Positions 26,230 through 35,161 of a stretch of 59,233 nt of DNA are shown in pieces. Position 1 is the first letter of the stretch, and each line of letters begins with the position of its first letter. Origin of the DNA: an uncultured Clostridia bacterium. Lineage in GTDB: Bacteria; Bacillota; Clostridia; Christensenellales; Borkfalkiaceae. Below the pieces are notes generated by a model. The model did no database searches. It saw nothing but the letters and a program-made list of their open reading frames with translations, and was not told the DNA's origin. The translations under genes and the position numbers were made by a program. Location: NCBI GenBank assembly GCA_945638575.1, contig CALZDP010000005.1:1-59233 (forward strand), read 5' to 3'.

Positions 26230-28881
26230 TTACGTAAACCGCCGTTTTTCATTTATGGAAATTTTATCAAGCAATTTTGCTCCGCCTTTAAAGCGGGAAC
26301 GGAAAAATCTGTATGCCCACTTGTAGGATTCGGAAAACAAAACTATTCCCATACATACCGCCGTTATTTTTAAAATCATTTTGCCGTTTAACCTTACCGT
26401 TCCGAAAAAATCGGGGAAAAAGGTTATTATCAAAATGTGCAATAAATAGGTCAAACATATCATAGCAAGCAAAAGTTTGTTGTTAAGTATCCCCTTAAAG
26501 GCGCTTTCCGAAGTTACTTCACGGCAATTTATTGCATTGAATACCTGAAAAAACACAAACATTGTGATTACCACCGTGTTTTGTTCAAAGTCCGCCGCGC
26601 CCAAAAAGTTGAAAAACCGCTGAAAGGTTATGACTAAACACATTATAAGGGAGTGCAGTCCTATCCTTAGCAGTATTTTTTTACTCAAAATATCGTCGCT
26701 GCGTTTTACGGGTTTACGGGAAAGGTACTTAACCTGACGCATTTCAAGCCCCAAAGAAAGGGCGAGCGGTCCGTCCATTATTATGTTGAGCCAAAGCAGA
26801 CAAGTGCTTGAAAAGGGACTTTCCAAGCCCATAATCAAACTTGCGATTATTATTGTCATAGAGGCAAGGTTGACGGTTAACTGAAAGGTTATAAAACGCT
26901 GAAAGTTGGAATAAACGTTCCTGCCGAAAGAAATGGCTTTTAAAATGGTTGAAAAGGAATTGTCCAACAAAACCACGTCGCTCGCCTGTTTTGTGATTTC
27001 GGAGCCGTCCCCCATGGCGATTCCGATATCCGCATGCTTTATCGCCGGCGCGTCGTTTACGCCGTCGCCCGTAACAGCAACGACTTCCCCGATAGATTGC
27101 AGGGCGGAAACCACCCTTAATTTGGTTTTGGGGGTGCTTCTTGCGATAACGGTAATGTAAGGAATACGCTCTTTTAATTCATCTAAACTTAAACTTTCGA
27201 TATAGTCGGCGGTTACCACTTCTCCGTCGTCTAAGCCTGCTTCGCAAGCGATTCTTCTTGCGGTTTCCTTATTGTCGCCGGTAAGCATTTTTACGCTTAT
27301 GCCCGCCTTTTTACAACTTAAAATCGACTCTTTTACGTCGTCGCGCAAGCCGTCCGCTATAACGGCGTATCCGTCGAAAGAATAAGCGCCTTCACTGCTC
27401 GACGCAAAGGCGATTACCCTGCCGCCCTTTTTTTGTTCCGAAGAAATTTCTTCCAAAACGGAATTCCTTTCACGCTCGGATATTAAGCATTTTTTAAGCA
27501 CGACTTCCGGCGCGCCTTTAAGATAAACCGTTCTTTTCCCTTCGCTTAAAAAGGAAGTTTCCATATACTTTAACTGCGAAGAAAAGGGCGTTAACAGGCT
27601 TATAGCCCCGCTTTTGCGTATTTTTGCGTAGTCGTAACCGCTAAGTTTTACTGCGGTTAGCATAGAACATTCCGTCGGCGAACCGACGAATTCTTCACGG
27701 CCGTTGTTTGTAACCAAATCCGCCGTGGAGTTTACGCAAACGTTGGTTATGATTTTTAAATCGGAAATTTTATCCTGCAAGTAACGTTTGTTGTTGGTTA
27801 CCACCTTTTGCAAAGTCATTTTGTTTTTGGTTAGCGTACCCGTTTTATCCGAACATATAACGCTTACGCAACCTACCGTTTCGGTTGCCACTAATTTTCG
27901 GATGAGCGCATTCGATTTTGCCAGCCTTAAAACGTTTAAAGTTAAGGATATGGCAACCGTGGTAGGCAAGCCTTCCGGTACGGCGGCAACGATTAAAACT
28001 ATTGACTGAATAAATATATCCTGCACGCTGTCAAAGGTTATACTATTGGTAATTATCAACCTTATTAAGGATAAAGCGAATACGAAAAGGGAGGATATTA
28101 CGCCGAAAATCGATACCATTTTGCCAAGCCTTGACAACTTTTCGTTTAAAGGTGCGGAAATAGACTTTTCTTCGGTAACGTCGCCGGCTATTTTACCGAT
28201 TTCCCCTTTATCGCCGACTGCGGTTACAACGTAAGTGCAATTGCCTTTTTCGGAAAATGTACCGCCGAAAACAAAGTTTACCCTTTCGGCAAGCGGTGTA
28301 TCTTGGGGCAACACTGCGTTACCGTCCTTTTTTACGCTAAGGCTTTCCCCCGTTAAAGTGGATTCGTCAACCGAAAAGTTGTCGCAAGCGATTATTCTGC
28401 CGTCTGCGGGAATTTTATTTCCGGCTTCCAAAAATACGATATCGCCGACCGCCAAATCTTCCTTTTTGACGATTACGATTTTGCCGTCGCGCAAAATTTT
28501 AACCGCGCCCGAATCCCCTAATTTTTGAAGGGCTTTAAAAGCCTTTTCGCTTTTGCCTTCCATAACGACGGTTAAAGTTACGGATATAAATATGGCGATA
28601 AAAATGCCTAAACATTCGTAAAATTCACCGCTTCCGCCTTTTAAAACTTTGCCGATATTTACGCCCAAAGTTATTATAAAAGCCACCGTCAAAATTAACA
28701 TCATAGGCTCTAAAAGTGCCTCTATAAGCCGTTTAACAAGGCTTTTGTGTCGTTTTTCGGTTAAGACGTTTTTACCGTAAACCTTTCTTGACAAGGCTAA
28801 ACTTTCCTTATTTAAACCAAATTTTCGGTCGGTGTTAAGTTCTTTTAAAACTTTACTTACAGGGCAATCGTAATAGTTCAT
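26230..28881 (-). CDS. Cation-transporting P-type ATPase, probable Ca2+ pump (P2 type)
   Basis: An 883-residue P2-type ATPase. Domain order: N-terminal cation-ATPase domain (1-60), TM1-2, actuator with LTGES (about 178), TM3-4 with VPEGLP (about 302), phosphorylation site DKTGTLT (about 344), nucleotide domain with KGAPEVVL (about 455), hinge TGDGVNDAPA (about 610), and six C-terminal helices with NIIMDGPLALSLGLE. The PEGLP motif points to Ca2+ rather than heavy metals. Two copies of the dispersed repeat are embedded, at about residues 46-54 and 425-433. Confidence 0.92.
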   Translation of the reverse strand: MNYYDCPVSKVLKELNTDRKFGLNKESLALSRKVYGKNVLTEKRHKSLVKRLIEALLEPMMLILTVAFIITLGVNIGKVLKGGSGEFYECLGIFIAIFISVTLTVVMEGKSEKAFKALQKLGDSGAVKILRDGKIVIVKKEDLAVGDIVFLEAGNKIPADGRIIACDNFSVDESTLTGESLSVKKDGNAVLPQDTPLAERVNFVFGGTFSEKGNCTYVVTAVGDKGEIGKIAGDVTEEKSISAPLNEKLSRLGKMVSIFGVISSLFVFALSLIRLIITNSITFDSVQDIFIQSIVLIVAAVPEGLPTTVAISLTLNVLRLAKSNALIRKLVATETVGCVSVICSDKTGTLTKNKMTLQKVVTNNKRYLQDKISDLKIITNVCVNSTADLVTNNGREEFVGSPTECSMLTAVKLSGYDYAKIRKSGAISLLTPFSSQLKYMETSFLSEGKRTVYLKGAPEVVLKKCLISERERNSVLEEISSEQKKGGRVIAFASSSEGAYSFDGYAVIADGLRDDVKESILSCKKAGISVKMLTGDNKETARRIACEAGLDDGEVVTADYIESLSLDELKERIPYITVIARSTPKTKLRVVSALQSIGEVVAVTGDGVNDAPAIKHADIGIAMGDGSEITKQASDVVLLDNSFSTILKAISFGRNVYSNFQRFITFQLTVNLASMTIIIASLIMGLESPFSSTCLLWLNIIMDGPLALSLGLEMRQVKYLSRKPVKRSDDILSKKILLRIGLHSLIMCLVITFQRFFNFLGAADFEQNTVVITMFVFFQVFNAINCREVTSESAFKGILNNKLLLAMICLTYLLHILIITFFPDFFGTVRLNGKMILKITAVCMGIVLFSESYKWAYRFFRSRFKGGAKLLDKISINEKRRFT
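27589..27616 (+). repeat. Dispersed ~28-bp repeat, copy G (inside P-type ATPase gene)
   Basis: Plus strand CGTTAACAGGCTTATAG then CCCCGCTTTTG. The antisense gene translates it as KSGAISLLT, close to KSEAISLLS at the start of the GNAT protein at 50255. Confidence 0.7.
28711..28738 (-). repeat. Dispersed ~28-bp repeat, copy N (inside P-type ATPase gene)
   Basis: Minus strand TTGTTAAACGGCTTATAGAG then GCACTTTTA, a diverged copy translated as VKRLIEALL. This part of the protein is fairly conserved in P2 ATPases, so it may be coincidental. Confidence 0.4.
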
Positions 28882-28929
28882 AATATCCCCTTTTTTGTTT
28901 ATACACCTATATATATTTTAAAAAACGAT

Positions 28930-28976
28930 TAAAAATAACCCGACTTTGGGGCTGTTGCCTAAAGTCGGGTTATTAT
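28930..28976 (-). terminator. Terminator of the nrdR-lipoprotein unit
   Basis: AATAACCCGACTTT/AAAGTCGGGTTATT (28934-28947 and 28961-28974), a 14-bp stem flanked by T-rich sequence on both strands. Confidence 0.8.
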
Positions 28977-29005
28977 TTTAAATTTCGTCAAATTATTTTA
29001 TTAAA

Positions 29006-29623
29006 TTAGTTTTCGGAATCGCTATCTTTGTTTAAGTCTTCGGCTTTTTTGAAAACTTCTTTTGCGTAAGACAGGTCGAATTTATCCTGTTCGTCGAAAG
29101 CGCAAAGGGGGGAATTCTTTTCGTTCTTTTCTTCAAGTTCCGCTTTTGTAACGGTAAGATTTTGGCCGGAAGTGAAACTTGGACGGACAACGTAACTTAC
29201 AAATTCAAATTCCATAACCTTATCGTCTTCATTTATAAAGACGATTTCGTTTACGCGCATTTCGTCAACGAAAGTAATTTTGAAAGTTTTGCTGGTGCCG
29301 GACGCCGTAATTTTAAACCAACCGTCGCTTGCGGAAAGGAAAGTACGTTTAATCGTTTGCTTTTTAAGGTTTGTAGACGAGCCGAAAACATAGCCCAAAG
29401 TGGTTTCTTCAATAGGTAAGGAGGATATATTGATCCAAAATTCCTTCATATTGTTTTCCTTTAAAGAAACTTCGAGATACTGCGTCATAACGTCGTCTTG
29501 GTCGTTGGAGTCAACTAATTTATTGACCTGCCAATAGGAATATCCGTTATCGTTACAACCGATTACGGCTACCATTGTGAACATACATAATATTGCGAGA
29601 AGTGATGAAAATAATCTTTTCAT
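29006..29623 (-). CDS. Uncharacterised lipoprotein
   Basis: A 205-residue secreted protein. The N-terminus [17 protein letters not shown] followed by VAVIGC is a signal peptide with a lipobox (Cys about 23). The body is beta-rich (WFKITASGTSKTFKITFVDEMRVNEIVFIN), reminiscent of a jelly-roll or discoidin-like fold, and the C-terminal 40 residues are charged. I do not recognise a family. The start codon overlaps the nrdR stop by one base (TAATG), so the two are coupled. Confidence 0.75.
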   Translation of the reverse strand: MKRLFSSLLAILCMFTMVAVIGCNDNGYSYWQVNKLVDSNDQDDVMTQYLEVSLKENNMKEFWINISSLPIEETTLGYVFGSSTNLKKQTIKRTFLSASDGWFKITASGTSKTFKITFVDEMRVNEIVFINEDDKVMEFEFVSYVVRPSFTSGQNLTVTKAELEEKNEKNSPLCAFDEQDKFDLSYAKEVFKKAEDLNKDSDSEN

Positions 29624-30096
29624 TAACCGTTACCCCCTTTGTTATTGATTTTTGCTAATTTTTCGATTTCCTGCAAGAAGGTGGAAATGTCTTTAAATGA
29701 ACGGTATACCGAGGCAAAGCGGACGTAAGCGACTTCATCTAACTTCATAAGACCTTCCATAACCATTTCCCCTATCTTTTTAGAAGAAATTTCCTGTTCC
29801 ATGGAATTGTATACCTGTTTTTTTACGTCGTCGACCAACTGGTCGATTTTATACATCGGAACAGGGCGCTTTTCACACGCCTTTATTATGCCGCTTTTGA
29901 TTTTATTTATATCGAAAGCCTGCCTTGTGCCGTTGGTTTTTATTACCAAAACGGGTGTGGTTTCGATAGTTTCATAAGTGGTAAAACGCTTACCGCAGTT
30001 AATACATTCTCTTCTTCTTCTGATGCTGTCGCCTTCGTCGGAAGTACGGGAATCTATAACCCTGCTTTCCTTACAACCGCAGTATATGCACTTCAT
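29623..30096 (-). CDS. nrdR: Transcriptional repressor NrdR
   Basis: NrdR represses ribonucleotide reductase genes in response to ATP/dATP. The 157 residues begin with a zinc ribbon ([17 protein letters not shown] and [15 protein letters not shown]; four cysteines in two CxxC pairs) and continue with an ATP-cone (about 49-135). I see no NrdR box pair in this window, and no nrd gene, so it acts in trans. Confidence 0.97.
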   Translation of the reverse strand: MKCIYCGCKESRVIDSRTSDEGDSIRRRRECINCGKRFTTYETIETTPVLVIKTNGTRQAFDINKIKSGIIKACEKRPVPMYKIDQLVDDVKKQVYNSMEQEISSKKIGEMVMEGLMKLDEVAYVRFASVYRSFKDISTFLQEIEKLAKINNKGGNG

Positions 30097-30236
30097 AGTT
30101 TACCTTCCTTGGTATATTTTAACACATTGCCCTTTTTTTAGCAATCGATTTTATCTAAAAACTGCAGATATGGGACAAAACGCCCTTTTTTTTGCTTTTT
30201 TAAAATAATATTTTTATTTGACCGCATAATAAAATT

Positions 30237-30650
30237 ATGCTTATCTTTATACAGATTGTATTTTTGGTATATATTCTTGCCATAAACGCTTACGGATTCA
30301 TCCTTGTTTACCTAAGAAAAAACGAGGAGGAAAACAGCGAGTGCAAGCCAAATAACAGCAAACTTATCATTGCCGCGTTACTTGGCGGTGCGCTTGGTTG
30401 CTTTATCGCGATGTTTATCTATAAATACCGCTTGGACAGCCTTATACTTATGGTATTTTTACCCGTAATTGCCGTAGTAAACGCATTTATCGTTTGGCAA
30501 CTTTACCGTAATAACTTCGGGTTTATCGATAACTACGTCGGGAATTTAAACGGCTTAACTTATTATGTTGTTCTTTTTAAGAAGCATTTCTATCCGTTTA
30601 AATATAGCGTCCGGCTTTTTATGGAAAAGTATAACGTATTTATACCCTAA
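30237..30650 (+). CDS. DUF1294-like membrane protein
   Basis: A 137-residue protein with an N-terminal helix (about 3-22), a DUF1294-type core KLIIAALLGGALGCFIAMFIY (about 42-62) and a third helix (about 69-88). Family function is unknown. The C-terminal ~45 residues are unusual for DUF1294. They overlap, on the opposite strand, the last 96 bp of the convergent gene, so this tail may be a product of read-through rather than a conserved domain. No clear ribosome binding site is seen. Confidence 0.7.
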   Translation: MLIFIQIVFLVYILAINAYGFILVYLRKNEEENSECKPNNSKLIIAALLGGALGCFIAMFIYKYRLDSLILMVFLPVIAVVNAFIVWQLYRNNFGFIDNYVGNLNGLTYYVVLFKKHFYPFKYSVRLFMEKYNVFIP

Positions 30651-31298
30651 ATAGGCTATGCGGATTTTTTCGCCGTCGCCGTCGTACAAGGAATTTTTGA
30701 AATTATTATATAAATCGACGATATCAGCCTTTTGGTTGGGCTCGATTTTGTACTGTAAAAGGGTGAAATAGGAATCGTCCAAAAGTTTGATTATGGATTT
30801 TAAATCTTCTTCGTTTACGGTTTTGACGCCGATAGGTTTTGCTATCGTGTTTACGGGGACGTAATCGTCCTCTGCCATAGCCTCGACGGCGCGTAAAACT
30901 TCGTTACGGAAAGGTAAAAGCACCTTCATGGCAAAATTACGATAACTTTCGTTATAATTTTTTACGAAAAAATACTGTTCCAAAAGTTTGATAAAATCAA
31001 TCTCTTTGGCGTTTATCTGGAATAAGACGGAAAATATCAGCGCAATTTGCTCTTTGGCGTCGTGCGGAAGAAGAAACTTACCGTTGCCGTAGCCTTCGCC
31101 TTTTACAAAGGCGTGTGAAAAAGAGGCTTCGTAATCGAAATCTTCGGTACAATACTCAAACAAAGTGTAAAATAGTTTTGAAGTCGATACCGAACGCATA
31201 AGGTCGGTCAGTTTTTTATCCGATAAGACGTAACTTGAAGAAATAAGATCGTCTATATACTTTTTAAAATTATCGATTGACTTCTGTTTTGTCTGCAT
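30555..31298 (-). CDS. Uncharacterised helical cytoplasmic protein
   Basis: I do not recognise this 247-residue protein. It lacks signal peptide and transmembrane helices and looks mostly alpha-helical. It is acidic to neutral, with a lysine-rich C-terminus (LLKKNNIIS). It is transcribed alone, divergent from the HPr-like gene and convergent with, and overlapping, the DUF1294 gene by 96 bp. Confidence 0.7.
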   Translation of the reverse strand: MQTKQKSIDNFKKYIDDLISSSYVLSDKKLTDLMRSVSTSKLFYTLFEYCTEDFDYEASFSHAFVKGEGYGNGKFLLPHDAKEQIALIFSVLFQINAKEIDFIKLLEQYFFVKNYNESYRNFAMKVLLPFRNEVLRAVEAMAEDDYVPVNTIAKPIGVKTVNEEDLKSIIKLLDDSYFTLLQYKIEPNQKADIVDLYNNFKNSLYDGDGEKIRIAYLGYKYVILFHKKPDAIFKRIEMLLKKNNIIS

Positions 31299-31394
31299 TT
31301 TACACCCCGTAAAGACTTTTGCGCACTACCTATTGTGCTTACATTAGTATTGTAACACAATTTTTTGTTGTTTACAAATTATTTTACAATTCTG

Positions 31395-31423
31395 TTGATT
31401 TTTTTATCTAATTTATGTATAAT
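31395..31423 (+). promoter_or_regulatory. Promoter of the HPr-like gene
   Basis: TTGATT (31395-31400), 17 nt, TATAAT (31418-31423). A second TATAAT lies at 31431-31436. Confidence 0.7.
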
Positions 31424-31463
31424 AAGTTTGTATAATCAATTTTTAGGACTTGAATTATTTATT

Positions 31464-31691
31464 ATGAAAGCATTAAGGATTAAATTAACGTCTGCGGACG
31501 ACGTAAAAAACTTTGAACAGGTTGTGCAAAAATACCCGTTCGATATTTTTTTGAGATCGGATTCTTACTTAGTGGACGCCAAATCTATTTTGGGGCTTTT
31601 CAGTTTAAATCTTAAACGCCCGTTGGACGTTGAAATACATTCGCAAAACTGCGACGCGCTTATCGAAGAACTTGCGGAGTTTACCGTTTAA
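31464..31691 (+). CDS. HPr-like protein lacking the phosphorylatable histidine
   Basis: A 75-residue protein with the HPr fold pattern: VDAKSILGLFSLNL corresponds to the conserved K-S-I-M-G-V-M-S-L segment of HPr, and the C-terminal DALIEELAEF to the last helix. The region where HPr has the active-site His-15 (GLHARPA) reads DDVKNFEQVVQKYP, with no histidine, so it cannot act as a normal PTS phosphocarrier. I start at ATG 31464; a longer frame open from 31365 crosses the promoter. A role as a regulator or binding partner is possible. Confidence 0.75.
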   Translation: MKALRIKLTSADDVKNFEQVVQKYPFDIFLRSDSYLVDAKSILGLFSLNLKRPLDVEIHSQNCDALIEELAEFTV

Positions 31692-31772
31692 TAACGTTTA
31701 ATGTTTGCAATATATTATAAAGATTAAGCAAGCCTTAAAAAATTACTGACTAACAAAAAGAGGTAACGGAAT

Positions 31773-32300
31773 ATGCCGATTAAAGGCAATAACCTTATTA
31801 ACAAATTAATATTATTGTTCGTCTTTGACAAAATGGAAATTCCGCTGTCCTCCGACACCATAGAAGAAGTTTGCTGTCAGGAAAACGACTGGATAAGTTT
31901 TATGGATTGCAAACTTACGCTTTCGCACCTTTTGGATGACCAGTTTGTGTACGAGATTTCTTCCGGCGGAACCCGTCCATTTTACAGTATCACCCCGAAA
32001 GGCAGAGTTTGTTTGGCGGATTTTTACATAAACATACCAAAATCTTTAAGGGAAAGCATCGTACTGTTTGTTAAAGGAAACAAACTTAAATACCGCCGTA
32101 AACAAGATTACATCGCCGACTATTATATGAATAAGGACGGTACTTACACCGTCTATTTGAAAATTATGGAAATCGGCGGAGCGCTTTTGGAACTTAAATT
32201 TATTGTGCCGACAAGACAAATTGCCAAAAACATCTATAGCAAGTGGCCTAATAAAGCCGAAGTTATGTTTTCTTCTATCTATGAAACCCTTGTAGATTAA
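31773..32300 (+). CDS. DUF4364-family winged-helix-like protein
   Basis: A 175-residue soluble protein. The order helix-helix-wing (NLINKLILLFVFDKM, LTLSHLLDDQFVYEI, RPFYSITPKGRVCL) resembles a winged helix, and the whole matches the DUF4364 family of Clostridia, which is of unknown function and often suspected to be regulatory. AAAGAGG precedes the ATG. Confidence 0.8.
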   Translation: MPIKGNNLINKLILLFVFDKMEIPLSSDTIEEVCCQENDWISFMDCKLTLSHLLDDQFVYEISSGGTRPFYSITPKGRVCLADFYINIPKSLRESIVLFVKGNKLKYRRKQDYIADYYMNKDGTYTVYLKIMEIGGALLELKFIVPTRQIAKNIYSKWPNKAEVMFSSIYETLVD

Positions 32301-32383
32301 CGCTTTCGGGCTGTTAACGCCCCTTGCGTAAATCATGTAAATGATTATTAAAATTTATTATAACTATTAAAGGAGCAACAAAT

Positions 32384-32644
32384 ATGCTGACTTACACAAC
32401 AAGAGGAACTTGTTCCAGACAGATTATTTTCGACGTAGTTGACAATAAGGTTAAGGACGTTAAGTTTATCGGCGGTTGTTTAGGTAACCTGCAAGGAATC
32501 GCAAAACTTGTGGAAGGCCGTGATATCGATGAAGTTATCGCCACCCTTAAAGGCATTAAATGCAAAGGTAATACTTCTTGCCCTGACCAACTTGCAAACG
32601 CTTTAATCGAATATAAGTTGAAAAAAGAAAACGACGAGAAATAA
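32384..32644 (+). CDS. TSCPD-domain protein (TIGR03905 family)
   Basis: An 86-residue protein with the pattern TRGTCSRQIIFDV, FIGGCLGNLQGIAKLVEG and CKGNTSCPDQLANAL. The cysteine-containing TSCPD domain also occurs at the C-terminus of some ribonucleotide reductases, where it may bind metal. The free-standing form is common in Clostridia and its role is unknown. AAAGGAG is 10 nt upstream of the ATG. Confidence 0.88.
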   Translation: MLTYTTRGTCSRQIIFDVVDNKVKDVKFIGGCLGNLQGIAKLVEGRDIDEVIATLKGIKCKGNTSCPDQLANALIEYKLKKENDEK

Positions 32645-32671
32645 TTTAATTCATTAAAAAATTTTAATAGT

Positions 32672-32710
32672 AAAAAATAACGGCTTACTTTGATTAAGCC
32701 GTTATTTTTT
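32672..32710. terminator. Bidirectional terminator between convergent genes
   Basis: AAAAATAACGGCTTA/TAAGCCGTTATTTTT (32673-32687 and 32695-32709), ending in T6 on the plus strand and in T6 on the minus strand. Confidence 0.9.
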
Positions 32711-32714
32711 ATGG

Positions 32715-33659
32715 TTAGACTTCGACGTCGTTTAAAAAATCTGCGTTGGCGGAGTCTTGTTTTATTTTGTTGGGAACTTCAATGGTTTCGTAATCGACGT
32801 AATACTTTTTGCCTTCTAAAGAATATAGCAATACAAGTTGTAAAAATACGAAGAATAACTGCGTTAACGGTACCGACACCACTATGCCGGCGCCCAATGT
32901 AGTTATAAAGGTCATTACGTTTACCGCCATAAAGGCTACAAGCGAAAATAGAAAGGAAGCAAAAACCTGTCTGAAAGTTTTTGAAGTGAATTTACACTTG
33001 AAAAGTTCTTTACCGCCTGCGCCGTTTACGTAAAGCGGTCTTAACAGCGAAGTTAACGAAAGATACAGCGAAAGGGTTGCTATAAATATCCAAAGACCTA
33101 TTATTACCGACAAAAGATAAATGTAGGTAAAGGTGTAAACGATAAACAAAAGCGCAAGCGAAATGCTGACTATAACGCCGAGAATGGAAAGAAGGGAAAA
33201 CCACGCTTCAAAAGGAAGGCTTCTTTTCAAATTCGATATTAAAGAGGCAAAAAATCCTTTTTGTTCAAACGAGGACATTCTTGCGTTCATCATATAGGTC
33301 AAAGTATGCACGCAAAGACTGTTTAAAACGGTTAATAAATAACCCCCTATTATAAGCCCTACAAAAGACCAAACGTAGTTGACAAGGTTTACCCTGAAAG
33401 CCTCCATAAACTGCTCAAAACAGGAAACAAGGTCGATTGACGGTCTTAAATTACCGCTTATAAAAGCGTTCCAAAGTTCGTTGACGCTGCCTATAAGTTG
33501 CAAAAATTCCTTATTTTTGGTTAGTTTGCCTATTATGTCCGAAAAGAAAACGGTTAACAGCAGATAGGTTAAAAAGACAACTGCCAAACTGTACAGCATC
33601 GCTTTAAAAACCACGTTAAGGTTGTTTATAAGAAGTCTTAAAGAGTTTTTTATTAGCAT
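32715..33659 (-). CDS. Uncharacterised multi-span membrane protein
   Basis: A 314-residue protein with about six transmembrane helices (around 19-40, 93-115, 155-180, 182-207, 237-258 and 262-285). No motif identifies a family. It lies just downstream of the surface-protein gene at 33749-35071, from which a terminator separates it. The pairing may be functional but is not shown by the sequence. Confidence 0.7.
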   Translation of the reverse strand: MLIKNSLRLLINNLNVVFKAMLYSLAVVFLTYLLLTVFFSDIIGKLTKNKEFLQLIGSVNELWNAFISGNLRPSIDLVSCFEQFMEAFRVNLVNYVWSFVGLIIGGYLLTVLNSLCVHTLTYMMNARMSSFEQKGFFASLISNLKRSLPFEAWFSLLSILGVIVSISLALLFIVYTFTYIYLLSVIIGLWIFIATLSLYLSLTSLLRPLYVNGAGGKELFKCKFTSKTFRQVFASFLFSLVAFMAVNVMTFITTLGAGIVVSVPLTQLFFVFLQLVLLYSLEGKKYYVDYETIEVPNKIKQDSANADFLNDVEV

Positions 33660-33693
33660 AAGCCACCTTTTATTTTGTTACTGAAAAACACCG

Positions 33694-33728
33694 TAAAAAA
33701 TGAATACAGGGTTCGTAGCCGAACCCTG
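33694..33728 (-). terminator. Terminator after the surface-protein gene
   Basis: Minus strand CAGGGTTCG/CGAACCCTG (9-bp stem, 33707-33715 and 33720-33728) followed within 6 nt by TTTTTT. Confidence 0.8.
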
Positions 33729-33748
33729 CGTATTGGGTAAACCCGATA

Positions 33749-35071
33749 TTATTCTTTAGTGGAAAGGGTGTCCTGTTGTTTGGGTTTAACGCAAAGCAGA
33801 ACTATGGTTGCAATTAAGCAAAGCGCAGCGATAGACAAAAGCATGATTGATAACCAGTTATATTTGAAGAACTGAGTTTCATACTTAACCTGCATAAGTT
33901 CGCCGTTAGCGTCTATCGGACGGGAAATTACCGTTGCGTGCTGGTTTGCAAAGTCAACAACGTGAAGAACAACGTAATAGTAACCTTTTTTGGTCGGCGT
34001 AAAGGTCTTTGAAGAGGAATTGAAAAGGTTTTTACTTTCAAATTCATTTTCGGCGGTAACCTGTACCATACCTAAATTTTCCAAAAAGTCCTTATCGTAC
34101 TGAGTGATTTTGTCGGAACCTATCTCGGTTGCACTGTAATATAAAGTGTATTCGGTGTTATAGTCGGAAGCGACGATATTGAAACTGTCTACTTTGTATT
34201 CAAGACCTTGATAAGCCTTTTCGGACGCACCGACTGTTACCTTAGGATTGGAAGATGCTTGTACGGAAAATTCAAACACGGGGATAACAACTTCGCCCAC
34301 GGGGCTGCCGTCGGTATCTTTAGCATACCAACCGCCGTTACCCAAAACAAGGTCTGCGGTACTCATGCTTTGGAAGGTGTTCTTCAAAAGCATATAGAAA
34401 CTGTAAGAACCGACTTTGGTTACGTCAAATTTTACGTTGTCGATATCGTTTACGCTCTTAGACGAATAGGTCGTGGAACCGGGTAAGCAGTAATAAAGAG
34501 TACCTGTAAGGTTTTCAACGTCAAAGTAACTGTCTTTTACCAAAGAAGCGATACAAGGAACTTCATAATCGTCGTCAACGCGAATGGGACGGCCTTCGGA
34601 AGCGTCTTCATCGGTTACGGTGGTAGCGTTTGCTACAGCCGTTTTGTACTTTTCCAACGCTTCTTCGTCATAGGAATATCTTAAACTTCCTTCGGTAGGC
34701 AAAGTTGTGGTATCAACGCTGAATTCCTGCGTCGTATCGCCCTTGGTAAGGGTGAAAGCATAAGCGGTCTTTTTGAGGAATTCCACTTTTTTGCCGTCGG
34801 TTCTGAAAAATGCGTTTGTTTGGGCTTCTTCGGTCGTACCGCCTTCCTCGGTGGAAGGTTTAACCAAATTAACGCCGTTTACGGTAACGGTCGTATCGTT
34901 ATCATAGGTATAACCGGCTTCTTCAACGAGGTAGGAAACTTCGTATTCAAAAGCGCTGACTTTTTTAAGCACAACATCGGCTTTAGCCACTGTTTCGCTT
35001 ACCGGTAAAACGGAAAGCAATACGGCTAAACAAAATGCGATTACGGTTGCAAGTAATAAATTACGTTTCAT
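33749..35071 (-). CDS. Membrane-anchored surface protein of unknown function
   Basis: A 440-residue protein with an N-terminal signal peptide (residues 1-31, cleavage probably after VAKA), a large beta-rich ectodomain with Ig-like character, and one C-terminal helix (about 408-430) followed by the short cytoplasmic tail KPKQQDTLSTKE. The topology is type I. There is no LPXTG motif. The ectodomain (e.g. KVGSYSFYMLLKNTF, KKGYYYVVLHVVDFANQHAT) suggests two repeats of a similar sandwich domain. Upstream lies a leader with duplicated hairpins. No family recognised. Confidence 0.75.
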   Translation of the reverse strand: MKRNLLLATVIAFCLAVLLSVLPVSETVAKADVVLKKVSAFEYEVSYLVEEAGYTYDNDTTVTVNGVNLVKPSTEEGGTTEEAQTNAFFRTDGKKVEFLKKTAYAFTLTKGDTTQEFSVDTTTLPTEGSLRYSYDEEALEKYKTAVANATTVTDEDASEGRPIRVDDDYEVPCIASLVKDSYFDVENLTGTLYYCLPGSTTYSSKSVNDIDNVKFDVTKVGSYSFYMLLKNTFQSMSTADLVLGNGGWYAKDTDGSPVGEVVIPVFEFSVQASSNPKVTVGASEKAYQGLEYKVDSFNIVASDYNTEYTLYYSATEIGSDKITQYDKDFLENLGMVQVTAENEFESKNLFNSSSKTFTPTKKGYYYVVLHVVDFANQHATVISRPIDANGELMQVKYETQFFKYNWLSIMLLSIAALCLIATIVLLCVKPKQQDTLSTKE

Positions 35072-35089
35072 TTGAAATATAACTCCTAT

Positions 35090-35161
35090 AAACGGCGTTT
35101 GTATCGCCGCTTTACGTTACTTGGTAATGCAATGGCGACACTCACGCCACTTTACATTACC
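35090..35161 (-). promoter_or_regulatory. Duplicated hairpin element in the surface-protein leader
   Basis: On the minus strand, two consecutive units of the form GTAAYGTAAAGYGGCG, 7-nt loop, CGCC occur. The first (35161 to 35123) is closed by GGTAATG/CATTACC; the second (about 35121 to 35090) ends in CGCCG. They lie 20-90 nt before the start codon. Confidence 0.55.
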
